In this document: in pieces, positions 27,247 through 35,897 of the stretch | Layout of the letters: the number at the start of each line of letters is the position of its first letter | Numbering within the stretch: the first letter of the stretch is position 1 | NCBI GenBank assembly: GCA_030148025.1 | Contig: JASBUG010000030.1 | Location: forward strand, 1 to 64,000 | Reading direction: 5' to 3' | DNA: 64,000 bases | Source: Flavobacteriaceae bacterium | GTDB taxonomy: Bacteria > Bacteroidota > Bacteroidia > Flavobacteriales > Flavobacteriaceae | The notes under the pieces: generated by a model | The model's database searches: none | Told to the model about the DNA's origin: nothing | Seen by the model: the letters and a program-made list of their open reading frames with translations, nothing else | Made by a program: the position numbers and the translations under genes

Positions 27247-27857
27247 TCGATAAAATCCCTTATTTCTATTTCGTATAATTGATCAAAAAGATCAAAAATT
27301 ACTTTAGAATCTTTTTTTCTGACTGAAATATGAATTTCGCAATCCAATTCTAGTTTTTGACCAACAATTTTTAGCTGACGTTCTTTTATAATTCGCATTA
27401 CCTTATTCATATTCTTATAATCGAACTTAATATAGTAATCTACGTTAATTGTTTTTTCTATTATTTGCGAATTTTCTAATGCTAATTGTGCAGATGTTTT
27501 GTAAGCATTAATTAAGCCACCTACTCCTAGTTTAACACCGCCAAAGTATCTAACAACAACCACTAATACGTTTGTAAGGCCGAACGATTGTATTTGTCCA
27601 TAAATAGGTTGTCCAGCACTATTGCTAGGTTCGCCATCATCATTTGCACGATAAGTTATCTTTTCAGTTCCTAATTGATAGGCATAACACCAATGTCTAG
27701 CTGAATGATGTTGTTTTTTTAGAGCTTCTAAATGTTGCTTTATGTCACTTTCGGAAATAACAGGAAAGGCGTAGCCAAAGAATTTACTGTTCTTATCTTT
27801 AAATAATACTTCTTGCGAAGCTTCTATAATTGTTTTATAAGTGTCTTTTTGTTCCAA
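27243..27857 (-). CDS. YigZ/IMPACT family protein
   Basis: 204 aa. The N-terminal IMPACT domain has the signature ARHWCYAYQLG, RANDDGEPSNSAGQPIYGQI and VRYFGGVKLGVGGLINAYKT. A C-terminal DUF1949-like ferredoxin fold follows (about 135-204). Function in bacteria is not settled; a role linked to translation is suspected from eukaryotic IMPACT. The start codon lies 1 nt after the transporter stop, so the two are co-transcribed. Confidence 0.93.
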   Translation of the reverse strand: MEQKDTYKTIIEASQEVLFKDKNSKFFGYAFPVISESDIKQHLEALKKQHHSARHWCYAYQLGTEKITYRANDDGEPSNSAGQPIYGQIQSFGLTNVLVVVVRYFGGVKLGVGGLINAYKTSAQLALENSQIIEKTINVDYYIKFDYKNMNKVMRIIKERQLKIVGQKLELDCEIHISVRKKDSKVIFDLFDQLYEIEIRDFID

Positions 27858-27858
27858 A

Positions 27859-28722
27859 TTATGCTAGTGTCACTAAGATTATAGAAATAATGGCTAAGGT
27901 AATACCAAACCAATTTTTTTTAGATATGTGCTCTTTAAATAAGAGCAAGCCAAATAAGGTAGACATCATTACTATGGCCACATTATTAACTGTAAATATG
28001 GTAGAGCTTTCTAGTCCTTCATATTGAAGGGCTTTCAATAAAAAGTATATAGAATAATAATTTACAACGCCTAAAACTATTCCACCTGGTATGCTTTTTT
28101 TATCTAGTTTAAAATTCTTTTTCAAAATTTTAAAACATAAAATTAGAACACCAATAGTAGCTGCAAAACCAAATATAGTTGCAGAAAATATTGGGATACC
28201 ATTAGAAGCCACATATTTAGTTTCTAGGTATTTTATAGAGGTGTCTATAACTCCAGAACCTAAGAATAAAAGAAAAGGCAATAGAAGACCTTGTTTAAAA
28301 TCAAATGTCGATTTCGATTTTACAGCTGTTAAATACACAGCAATTAGAGCGATTATTATTCCTATTATTTTTTGGGCACCAGCACTTTCATTATAAACGT
28401 AAAATCCAAAAATAACTGGAATTACTACGCTCATTTTACCAGCTACTGAAGCTACAGATAAACCGTTGCGTTGTGCTGTAAGTGCCATTAAATTAAATAC
28501 TGTAATGAATAGAAAGCCTAAAGCGATAGCTCCAACAAACCATTTAGATGAAGTTATGTAGTCTATGCTTATTGTAGCATCGTAACTTACAAATCCACTA
28601 ATAGAAGCCGTAATGTAGTTTACTACAATGGCTTGTAAAGTGTTTATTTTAAATCTTTCAAATAGTTTAAAGATTACAAATAATGCTGTTGATGCTAAAA
28701 TGCTTAGTAAAAGATATGTCAA
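27859..28722 (-). CDS. EamA/DMT-family transporter
   Basis: 287 aa, about ten membrane helices in two EamA-like halves (about 1-135 and 150-287), as seen from regular hydrophobic segments such as YITASISGFVSY and IPGGIVLGVVNYYSIYFLL, and the late FGLLLFKEHISKKNWFGITL motif. Such proteins export amino acids, nucleotides or other metabolites; the substrate cannot be told. It overlaps the HAD gene start by 4 nt. Confidence 0.88.
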   Translation of the reverse strand: MTYLLLSILASTALFVIFKLFERFKINTLQAIVVNYITASISGFVSYDATISIDYITSSKWFVGAIALGFLFITVFNLMALTAQRNGLSVASVAGKMSVVIPVIFGFYVYNESAGAQKIIGIIIALIAVYLTAVKSKSTFDFKQGLLLPFLLFLGSGVIDTSIKYLETKYVASNGIPIFSATIFGFAATIGVLILCFKILKKNFKLDKKSIPGGIVLGVVNYYSIYFLLKALQYEGLESSTIFTVNNVAIVMMSTLFGLLLFKEHISKKNWFGITLAIISIILVTLA

Positions 28723-29333
28723 AAGAGTTCTTTTTTAATGGTGAACAAATCTACGATATCTTGAGTTTTTGGATCGTTATTCCAAACATGAATGCCTAGT
28801 TGTGCAGCTGCATCTGTATTTTCTTTAGTATCATCAATAAAAATACACTCTTCAGGATTTAGTTTATTTTCATTAAGTACAAATTCATAGATGTTTGCAC
28901 TTGGTTTGCTTAAATGTATCTCGTGAGACAAGTAAAATTTATGAAAGCAAGCTTTAAAACGGTTATAACGTTCTAAACTCATATTTTCAATGACTTGTTC
29001 AATATGTAGTTCATTAGTGTTGCTTAATAGAATGCGTTTGTATTGATTTTTCGATGCCAAATCTTCAATAAACTGTAATCTGTATTCAGGAAAATCTAAA
29101 ATGATAGCATTCCAAGCTTTTTGAAAATCTGTCGCAGAGATATCTGGAAATTTGGTTGTGAAATAGTTCGTTAACTCATCAGTACTGATCAACCCTTTTT
29201 CATATTCAGCAGCTTGATGTAGCATATCTAGACTAATGTCAGGTACTCCAAGTTTTAAGAGTTCTCTTTCTATCGCAGGTTTATCAAGGTTGATAAATAC
29301 ATCACCAAAATCGAAAATGATGGTTTTAATCAT
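28719..29333 (-). CDS. HAD-superfamily hydrolase
   Basis: 204 aa. Motif I is IIFDFGDVF (Asp8 and Asp10 would normally be DxD; here the pattern is DFGD). Motif II is LLSNTNE, motif III the Lys in HLSKPSANIYEF and motif IV IFIDDTKENTDAAAQLGI. This fits the subfamily of sugar-phosphate or epoxide-hydrolase-like phosphatases with a helical cap. Overlaps ribD by 8 nt; it may serve the dephosphorylation step in riboflavin synthesis, but that is only inferred from position. Confidence 0.9.
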   Translation of the reverse strand: MIKTIIFDFGDVFINLDKPAIERELLKLGVPDISLDMLHQAAEYEKGLISTDELTNYFTTKFPDISATDFQKAWNAIILDFPEYRLQFIEDLASKNQYKRILLSNTNELHIEQVIENMSLERYNRFKACFHKFYLSHEIHLSKPSANIYEFVLNENKLNPEECIFIDDTKENTDAAAQLGIHVWNNDPKTQDIVDLFTIKKELF

Positions 29334-30330
29334 TATGGTAGATTTTTAATGTATCGTTTATAATATTTGTTTCAGACACAAGATGTCCTTTTAATAATGG
29401 TGTTTTAGTGCCATTTTTAAATGATACATCGCCAGTAAAAATTCGTGCCTCATCCCATAAGTTTTCATCTATAAAAGTTTGAAGTGTTTTAGCACCTCCT
29501 TCAATGATAATAGAGTTAATTCCTTTATGATGAAGTAGCGTACAAATTTGAATGGCTATAGATTGATTAAAATCAATGTTATCTTCTGAAATGATAATGG
29601 TTTCAGCAGCATCATTAAAAACTGAAGCATTTTTTGGTAAGCGGTTTGTTTTGTCAATTACCACTCTAATAGGATTCTTACCAGTAAAATCTCTGGTAGT
29701 TAAACTAGGATTATCTTCAACAACAGTATTGGTGCCAACTAAAATAGCTTGTTCTTCAGCACGCCATTTATGCACCAATTGTCTGGAATAAGTATTTGTA
29801 ATCCAAACGGGTTTTTTTTCCTCTTTGGTTTGAGGCGCAATAAATCCATCCTGTGATTGCGCCCATTTTAAAATAATATATGGACGCTTTTTATTGTGAA
29901 AGGTAAAGAAACGTTTATGATGTGTTTTACATTCGTTTTCCAGAATACCAACTATTACATTACATCCCGAATCTCGTAGCTTCTTGATGCCTTTACCAGC
30001 GACTTCAGGATTATCATCAATACACCCAATAACCACATTTGGAATTTGATGTTTGATAATTAGGTCACTACAAGGTGGTGTTTTTCCAAAGTGTGAACAA
30101 GGTTCCAGAGTTACATATAATGTTGCTGCTTTAAGTAATGATTTATCTATTACAGAATTAATAGCATTTACTTCGGCATGTGGTCCACCATAAGGAGAAG
30201 TGTAGCCTTCAGAAATGATCTTGTTGTCATGAACAATTACAGCACCAACCATTGGATTTGGGGCCGTAGTTCCTAATCCATTTTTGGCAATATCAATGCA
30301 GCGTTTTATGTATGTTTCGTGTTGATTCAA
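29326..30330 (-). CDS. ribD: Bifunctional riboflavin deaminase/reductase RibD
   Basis: 334 aa. The N-terminal deaminase domain has the zinc motifs GPHAEVNAIN and EPCSHFGKTPPCSD. The reductase domain starts near residue 150 (PYIILKWAQSQDGFIAPQTK) and includes ILVGTNTVVEDNPSLTTRD and SIIIEGGAKTLQTFID. It catalyses two successive steps of riboflavin synthesis. Only 56 bases separate it from the divergent acetyltransferase, too short for an FMN riboswitch. Confidence 0.97.
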   Translation of the reverse strand: MNQHETYIKRCIDIAKNGLGTTAPNPMVGAVIVHDNKIISEGYTSPYGGPHAEVNAINSVIDKSLLKAATLYVTLEPCSHFGKTPPCSDLIIKHQIPNVVIGCIDDNPEVAGKGIKKLRDSGCNVIVGILENECKTHHKRFFTFHNKKRPYIILKWAQSQDGFIAPQTKEEKKPVWITNTYSRQLVHKWRAEEQAILVGTNTVVEDNPSLTTRDFTGKNPIRVVIDKTNRLPKNASVFNDAAETIIISEDNIDFNQSIAIQICTLLHHKGINSIIIEGGAKTLQTFIDENLWDEARIFTGDVSFKNGTKTPLLKGHLVSETNIINDTLKIYHND

Positions 30331-30386
30331 GAAATGCTAATAATTGACAATATTATGATTTATATTTATAGAAAATTCAAATAGTA

Positions 30387-31175
30387 TTGAAAAATTTTGT
30401 TTTCCGTTTACTGGCCTATTTCGTATGTGCTTTTATTATGATGATTGGTTTTTCTTTTATGACCTCATTGCCCGAAGGAATAGAATCATTATATAGTTCA
30501 TGGTTAACTTCTAATTATTTAGGGCTTTTGATTATTTCTTTCCCTTTGTCATATATAATTAATGATATGATTAATCTTTTAAAAGGTTATTTTTCTGAAA
30601 ATGAAAAGGGATTATCTTTTAATTTTTTCTCATTCAAATCGCCTCTAGATTATGTATCTTCACAAAACAAAAATAAGGTTAAAAAAATAGGTTCAAATAA
30701 TATGATTTTAAGAGAAATTCAACCACAAGATAATGCAGCTTTAGAACAGATAATTAAGGCAATTTTTCCAGAGTTTGAGCTACCTCTTGTAGGAACCGCA
30801 TATGAGGATAAAGAAACTACAACCATGTACGAATCGTACCAAGGTGAAAAAGAAGCCTATTTTGTTGTTGAGGTTAACGGAGAAGTTCTTGGAGGAGGAG
30901 GCATTAAACCTTTAAAAGGAATGGATGGTGTGTGTGAGTTACAAAAGTTATATTTCACACCTTCTTCGAGAGGTTCAGGTTACGGAAAGCTTGTATTTAA
31001 TAAGTGTATGGAAGCTGCAAAAGCTTTTGGTTATGACAAGTGCTATTTGGAATCGGCTTCTCAAATGAAAAAAGCAATCTCAATTTATGAAAAAGATGGA
31101 TTTGTGCATTTAGATAAACCAGTTGGTGATACAGGGCATTTTTCATGTGGAGTTTGGATGATAAAAGATTTATAA
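30387..31175 (+). CDS. GNAT acetyltransferase with N-terminal membrane region
   Basis: 262 aa from a TTG. Residues 1-70 hold two hydrophobic helices (about 6-26 and 44-66), somewhat like DUF2798 proteins. A linker follows, then a full GNAT domain from about 106 (MILREIQPQDNAALEQIIKA) with the acetyl-CoA motif LYFTPSSRGSGYGKLVFNKC and AISIYEKDGFVHL. An ATG at 30702 could start a free GNAT of 157 aa, so the membrane part may be a separate gene fused here or a real domain. The frame is unbroken throughout. The stop overlaps the prmC ATG (TAATG). Confidence 0.75.
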   Translation: MKNFVFRLLAYFVCAFIMMIGFSFMTSLPEGIESLYSSWLTSNYLGLLIISFPLSYIINDMINLLKGYFSENEKGLSFNFFSFKSPLDYVSSQNKNKVKKIGSNNMILREIQPQDNAALEQIIKAIFPEFELPLVGTAYEDKETTTMYESYQGEKEAYFVVEVNGEVLGGGGIKPLKGMDGVCELQKLYFTPSSRGSGYGKLVFNKCMEAAKAFGYDKCYLESASQMKKAISIYEKDGFVHLDKPVGDTGHFSCGVWMIKDL

Positions 31176-32047
31176 TGCAGTTAAAAGCACTAAAACAATA
31201 CTTTTTAAATAGCCTTTTAGGGTATTATCCTCAAGAAGAAATAGCATCATTTTTTTATATCGCTTCTGAGTTTTTTTTAGGCTATAAACGTATTGACGTA
31301 TCGTTAAATGAAGAAAAGCTTATAGAGGGGAATAACTATAATGAATTTCAAGAGGTAATTGAGCGATTGAAAACTTATGAACCTATTCAATACATCTTAG
31401 GAGAGACTGAGTTTTATGGATTGCCATTCAAAGTTGATAAAGGTGTTTTAATTCCTCGCCCAGAAACCGAAGAGTTGGTCGACTGGATCATTACATGTCA
31501 TTCTGAGCTTGTCGAAGAATCTAAAGAGAAGCAAATAAATATCCTTGATATAGGTACAGGAAGTGGTTGTATTGCTATTTCGTTAGCTAAGCATATGCCT
31601 AATGCAAAAGTATTTGCTTTAGATGTTAGTGAAGAAGCGTTGGATGTTGCTAGATCTAATGCAAAAGAAAATGATGCAGATATAACATTTATTAAAGCAG
31701 ATATTCTTAACTTAAAAGAGGAGCTAAAAAATAAGCAATTTGATGTAATTGTATCTAATCCGCCTTATGTGCGAATGCTTGAAAAGGAAATGATGCAAGA
31801 TAATGTACTAAAGTATGAACCGCATTTGGCACTATTTGTTGAAAACAATGATGCTTTATTGTTTTATAGAGAGATAACGATGCTGTCTAAAAAAGTGCTG
31901 AAAGATCAAGGATTGTTGTTTTTTGAGATCAACGAATTTTTAGGAGATGCAACATGTAGTTTGCTAGAAGAACATGGATTTCAAAATATCGAATTGCGAA
32001 AAGATATTAGCCAAAAGGATAGAATGATTAAAGCTACTAAGATATGA
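31175..32047 (+). CDS. prmC: Peptide chain release factor N5-glutamine methyltransferase
   Basis: 290 aa from the ATG in TAATG (31175), which fits better than the longer frame. It methylates the GGQ glutamine of release factors. Helical N-domain (1-80), LIPRPETEELVDWII, the SAM motif ILDIGTGSGCIAISLAKHMP and the signature VSNPPYVRMLEKE. Codons 108-116 (CHSELVEES), in the linker between the domains, coincide exactly with a copy of the dispersed palindromic element (31496-31522). Overlaps the LOG gene by 4 nt. Confidence 0.96.
   Translation: MQLKALKQYFLNSLLGYYPQEEIASFFYIASEFFLGYKRIDVSLNEEKLIEGNNYNEFQEVIERLKTYEPIQYILGETEFYGLPFKVDKGVLIPRPETEELVDWIITCHSELVEESKEKQINILDIGTGSGCIAISLAKHMPNAKVFALDVSEEALDVARSNAKENDADITFIKADILNLKEELKNKQFDVIVSNPPYVRMLEKEMMQDNVLKYEPHLALFVENNDALLFYREITMLSKKVLKDQGLLFFEINEFLGDATCSLLEEHGFQNIELRKDISQKDRMIKATKI
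31496..31522. repeat. Dispersed palindromic element inside prmC
   Basis: 27 bases, 5' TGTCATTCTGAG and 3' GTCGAAGAATCT, the reverse complement of the AGATTCTTC...CAGAATGACA type in the array at 10088-10300. Arms ATTCT/AGAAT. It is read in frame as nine codons of prmC. Confidence 0.85.
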
Positions 32048-32634
32048 ATGAGTTAAAATCAATTACGGTATTTTGTGGTAGTAGCGAAGGAAATGATGCT
32101 ACTATATTAAAACAAGCAATTCAATTAGGAGAGGTACTTGCAAAAGAAGATATAACTCTAGTTTACGGTGCTGCAAAAATTGGAGTTATGGGAAAAGTAG
32201 CTGAAGCTGCTTTAAACTCTAAGGGCAAAGTAATTGGTGTAATTCCTGAGTTTTTGAAACTAAAAGAAGTAGTACATTTAGGATTACACGAATTAATTAC
32301 AACGGAAAATATGCATCAGCGTAAATTAAAAATGCATGAGCTGGCTGACGGATTTATAACGCTTCCAGGAGGCTTTGGAACGTTTGAAGAACTATTTGAA
32401 ATCATCACTTGGGCACAACTGGGCTTACATCAAAAACCAATTGGATTATTAAATAGTAATGGGTTTTATGATGATTTAATTGCTATGTTAGAAACGATGG
32501 TTTCTAAAGGTTTGCTTAAGATGGAAAACTATGAAATGCTTATTGTAGATACCGAAGTAGAACCATTACTCGAAAAAATGAGAGCTTATAAACCTAAAGC
32601 TGTACCTAAGTGGTTGAAGTTAGAAAGGACTTAA
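32044..32634 (+). CDS. LOG family protein (cytokinin riboside 5'-monophosphate phosphoribohydrolase-like)
   Basis: 196 aa, TIGR00730 type. The signature PGGFGTFEELFEIITWAQLG (about 108-127) contains the PGGxGTxxE motif; SITVFCGSSEGND starts the Rossmann fold. Members cleave the N-glycosidic bond of nucleoside monophosphates. Last gene of the acetyltransferase-prmC run; its end overlaps that of the convergent GH2 gene by 4 nt. Confidence 0.92.
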   Translation: MNELKSITVFCGSSEGNDATILKQAIQLGEVLAKEDITLVYGAAKIGVMGKVAEAALNSKGKVIGVIPEFLKLKEVVHLGLHELITTENMHQRKLKMHELADGFITLPGGFGTFEELFEIITWAQLGLHQKPIGLLNSNGFYDDLIAMLETMVSKGLLKMENYEMLIVDTEVEPLLEKMRAYKPKAVPKWLKLERT

Positions 32635-35105
32635 TTTATAAATTCATTTAATGATTTAAATTGTAAATCATCCAAAGTTGTAGCTTCTGTTTTAAATTCT
32701 ATAATCTTAGTTTCATTAGGTAATAAATCGAAAAAATTATCAGAGAAATGTCCTTTTACATCAGTATATAAAAACACATCTTTTTGAAGTGTTTCGCTAA
32801 ATAATTCTATAACAAAACCATTTTGACTTTTACTGAGTTGCCATATAATATCTTGATTCAACAGCTTTAAATCTTTTGGTTTAGCAAAATACTTTAACCA
32901 TTGTTTGTCTTCAGACGAAATTCTTAAAACTGTAGTTTGTTTATCAAATTTTATATTAGCTAAATCCATAGCAAAAATAAGCTGTGAAGCATTTGCTTCA
33001 GCAATATTTTTTATAACATCAGACCAAATACTATTGCCGTTAAAATCTAAAAGTTCTAGTTTTAAATCTAGATCTATGTCTGTAAGTGCATCATTGATAG
33101 TGTAAATATTTAATTTATTATCATGAACTGTAGAGGATAATAAAAGATTTTCGAAACTCTGCTTAGCTTTATAATGTAAAGCTTTCCAATTGCCAAAATA
33201 ATCAATACTTGACCAAGATATGGAAGGCCAACAATCGTTGAGCTGCCAATATAGTGTCCCCATATTGTAGGGTTTAGCACGACGATGCGCTTCAATTCCC
33301 ATAGTGATACCATGTACTTGTACTAACTGACTCATATATACATAATCTTCGGCTTTGGTAGGTACAGGAAAATCACGTCGCATATACTCTTCAATCAATT
33401 GAAAACCACGATGATGCTTTTGGTGATTTTTAAAACCTTCAGAACTAATATCAATACTATCAGATTGATTAATGTATTTGATGGTTTCATAACTAGGAAA
33501 TGCTTGCATACCAAACTCACTCATAAATCGTGGTACATGCTGTTCTAAATGCTCAAACGGATACGCATCATGCCAGATCCACCAATCGTGAGCATCACCT
33601 TCAAATTCGTAATTTGGATTGCCACGACCATATTTTGGGGAGCTTTCCCAATAATCAATATCTGTTAATTGCTTGACGGTTTTTGGTAAAATAGAATCAA
33701 AAACCTTTAAATAGTTGTTCCAAATGTCTTCTTTTTCTTCGTCACTTCTATTGGCTTGCCAACCCCAACGATGCCAACCTTCGCTATTTTCGTTATTACC
33801 ACACCAAAGCGCAATGGATGGATGATTGCGCAAACGTTTTAGGTTATATGTAGCTTCATTTTGAACATTTTCTAAGAAGTCTTCATCTCCAGGATACATG
33901 GCACAAGCAAACATAAAATCTTGCCAAACGAGAATACCTTTTTCATCACATAGGTCATAAAAAATATCATTTTCATAAATGCCGCCTCCCCAAACACGAA
34001 GCATGTTCATATTGGCATCCACAACATCATTCAGCAAATCTTCATAATGTTGATTACTCACTTGATTTTGAAAGCTGTGTTGAGGTATATAATTAGCACC
34101 CTTTGCGTATACGGGAACATCGTTCACTTTAAAGTAGAAGGATTCTCCAATGCTATCTTTTTCATTAACTAATTCAATGGTTCTTAATCCGATTTTTTTT
34201 GAAATGCTATCTAAAATAGTGTTGCCGTTTTTTGCAACTACTTTTATATCATATAAGTATGGTTCACCTATATTATGTGGCCACCAAAGTTTTGGTTTTT
34301 TTATTTCAAATGGAATACTTTGTGGTGAATATTGTATGCTTTTATCATATATCTTTATAAGAGAATCATTAACGAATACCTCAAATGAATAACCGCTAGT
34401 GTTATACATTAAGTCTAAATGCACGTACATTTTAGCTATGGAATCGTTTAATTCACGTTTCGTTGTGTACATGTTTTTGATTCTCAAATTATTTGAAGCG
34501 GTTAAAGTAACAGGTCTCCAAATGCCCATGGTATTGAGTTTTGGTCCCCAATCCCAACCATATTGAAATTGTGCTTTTCGCGTGAAAATACGATTGCCTT
34601 CAGGAAGTTGATACCCTAATTTAGCTTTCTCTTTTTCTTCAATATCTGAAGGTTTTGTGAAGACAACTTTTAGTATGTTTTCAGGTTTTAAAAGTGATTT
34701 AACCTCTTTTTCCCAACTACGAAAAGCATTATTGGTGTTTAGTATCAACGAATCATTCAAGAATACTTTAGCATACGTGTCTAAACCTTCAAAGTTAAGT
34801 TCAATATGTTTTTTGTCTAAAATATTGTTGTCTAAAGAAAACTGTGTTTTGTATTCCCAATGGGTTTCAGATATCCATTGCAAGTTGTGTTCGTTGTTTC
34901 CAATAAAAGGATCTTCAATCAATTCGTTTTTTAATAAATCTGAATGTACTTCTCCCGGAATTGTTGCTCTATGCCACTTAGTACTATCTACTTGTTTAAA
35001 TTCCCAATTATCATGGAGTTGAATAGTGATTGGTGTTTTAACGTCTTTTGTGCTACAAGACAGTAAAACAAAACTGAAAATTATGATATATATAAATCTA
35101 TGCAT
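32631..35105 (-). CDS. Beta-mannosidase, glycoside hydrolase family 2, lipoprotein
   Basis: 824 aa. Lipobox LLSC with Cys17, so membrane-anchored. GH2 architecture: sugar-binding domain (about 25-190: WEFKQVDSTKWHRATIPGEV, HIELNFEGLDTYAKVFLND), immunoglobulin-like domain, TIM barrel with the acid/base Glu in LWCGNNENSEGWHRWGWQ, nucleophile in RFMSEFGMQAFPS. The WPSISWSSIDYFGNWKALHY block favours beta-mannosidase. It hydrolyses terminal beta-mannose. Overlaps cutC by 8 nt. Confidence 0.93.
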   Translation of the reverse strand: MHRFIYIIIFSFVLLSCSTKDVKTPITIQLHDNWEFKQVDSTKWHRATIPGEVHSDLLKNELIEDPFIGNNEHNLQWISETHWEYKTQFSLDNNILDKKHIELNFEGLDTYAKVFLNDSLILNTNNAFRSWEKEVKSLLKPENILKVVFTKPSDIEEKEKAKLGYQLPEGNRIFTRKAQFQYGWDWGPKLNTMGIWRPVTLTASNNLRIKNMYTTKRELNDSIAKMYVHLDLMYNTSGYSFEVFVNDSLIKIYDKSIQYSPQSIPFEIKKPKLWWPHNIGEPYLYDIKVVAKNGNTILDSISKKIGLRTIELVNEKDSIGESFYFKVNDVPVYAKGANYIPQHSFQNQVSNQHYEDLLNDVVDANMNMLRVWGGGIYENDIFYDLCDEKGILVWQDFMFACAMYPGDEDFLENVQNEATYNLKRLRNHPSIALWCGNNENSEGWHRWGWQANRSDEEKEDIWNNYLKVFDSILPKTVKQLTDIDYWESSPKYGRGNPNYEFEGDAHDWWIWHDAYPFEHLEQHVPRFMSEFGMQAFPSYETIKYINQSDSIDISSEGFKNHQKHHRGFQLIEEYMRRDFPVPTKAEDYVYMSQLVQVHGITMGIEAHRRAKPYNMGTLYWQLNDCWPSISWSSIDYFGNWKALHYKAKQSFENLLLSSTVHDNKLNIYTINDALTDIDLDLKLELLDFNGNSIWSDVIKNIAEANASQLIFAMDLANIKFDKQTTVLRISSEDKQWLKYFAKPKDLKLLNQDIIWQLSKSQNGFVIELFSETLQKDVFLYTDVKGHFSDNFFDLLPNETKIIEFKTEATTLDDLQFKSLNEFIN

Positions 35106-35823
35106 TTAAGGATTGAATAATAGATTGAATATTCTCTTTGTCTGAATAGTAAATATTGGTGTCGCTCAAAAACTTTGTGCTGTTCATGCTTATTCTAGGT
35201 TGTTCTGAAATTGCTTTAATCGTTGAAGCAGAAGCGTGAATTTCATTAAAGCCGTTGGATTTAAACAATGAAGCATTGGTACTATTAATGCCTCCTCCAG
35301 GAAGAATAGTTATTCTGTTTTGAGCTTTGTCTTTGAGTTTTATTAATAATTCCAAACCTTTTTCTGCTGATGTTTGTTGGCCAGAAGTTAGAATTCTTTC
35401 TACTCCAATCTCCATTAAACTGTACATGGCTTTCACTGGTTTAGGTGTCCAATCAAAGGCACGATGAAAGGTGAAAGGCAGCGGATTTGAAAGTTCTACT
35501 AATTCTTTAGTGCGTTCAATATCAATGGTATTGTCAAGATTTAAAACTCCAGAGATAATACCACTTGCGCCTAGATCTTTACAAAGCTGGATGTTTTGTT
35601 TCATGATATCGAATTCTGCTTCAGAGTAGGTAAAATTACCACTGCGTGGGCGAATCAATACAAATACAGGAATACTTAGTGTATCTAGCACTTGTTTTAG
35701 TAGCCCATGACTGGGAGTAATGCCTCCAATAGCTAATTCTTGACAGAGCTCAATACGTTGAGCACCTGCTTCTTGAGCGTTAATTGCAGATTGGTAATTA
35801 CTTGCGCAAATTTCTAGTGTCAT
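35098..35823 (-). CDS. cutC: CutC family protein
   Basis: 241 aa TIM-barrel protein with the CutC pattern: LEICASNYQSAINAQEAGAQ start, RIELCQELAIGGITPSHGLL, FVLIRPRSGNFTYSEAEFDI, PFTFHRAFDW and ITILPGGGINSTN. Early work tied CutC to copper homeostasis; that role is doubted for many homologs. Coded between two glycoside hydrolases here, so a link to sugar metabolism is possible but not shown. Confidence 0.95.
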   Translation of the reverse strand: MTLEICASNYQSAINAQEAGAQRIELCQELAIGGITPSHGLLKQVLDTLSIPVFVLIRPRSGNFTYSEAEFDIMKQNIQLCKDLGASGIISGVLNLDNTIDIERTKELVELSNPLPFTFHRAFDWTPKPVKAMYSLMEIGVERILTSGQQTSAEKGLELLIKLKDKAQNRITILPGGGINSTNASLFKSNGFNEIHASASTIKAISEQPRISMNSTKFLSDTNIYYSDKENIQSIIQSLNA

Positions 35824-35840
35824 AAATGTTGTTTAAAGTG

Positions 35841-35890
35841 GATTCCGCATCACACTTCGACTGCGCTCAGTGGGACAGTGCGGAATGACA
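35841..35890. repeat. Composite dispersed palindromic element
   Basis: Outer arms ATTCCGCA (35842-35849) and TGCGGAAT (35879-35886), then GACA. Inside lies the CACTTCGACTGCGCTCAGTG core. The copy thus joins the two forms seen separately at 12422-12450 and 12496-12523. It lies between the GH20 and cutC genes. Confidence 0.85.
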
Positions 35891-35897
35891 ATAGCTG

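Noticed and set aside
30331..30386. FMN riboswitch before ribD
   Set aside because: Only 56 bases lie between the divergent genes, and no RFN-type conserved blocks are seen.
34657..35022. Plus-strand open frame of 121 codons
   Set aside because: Opposite the GH2 gene, with no family features; a shadow frame.
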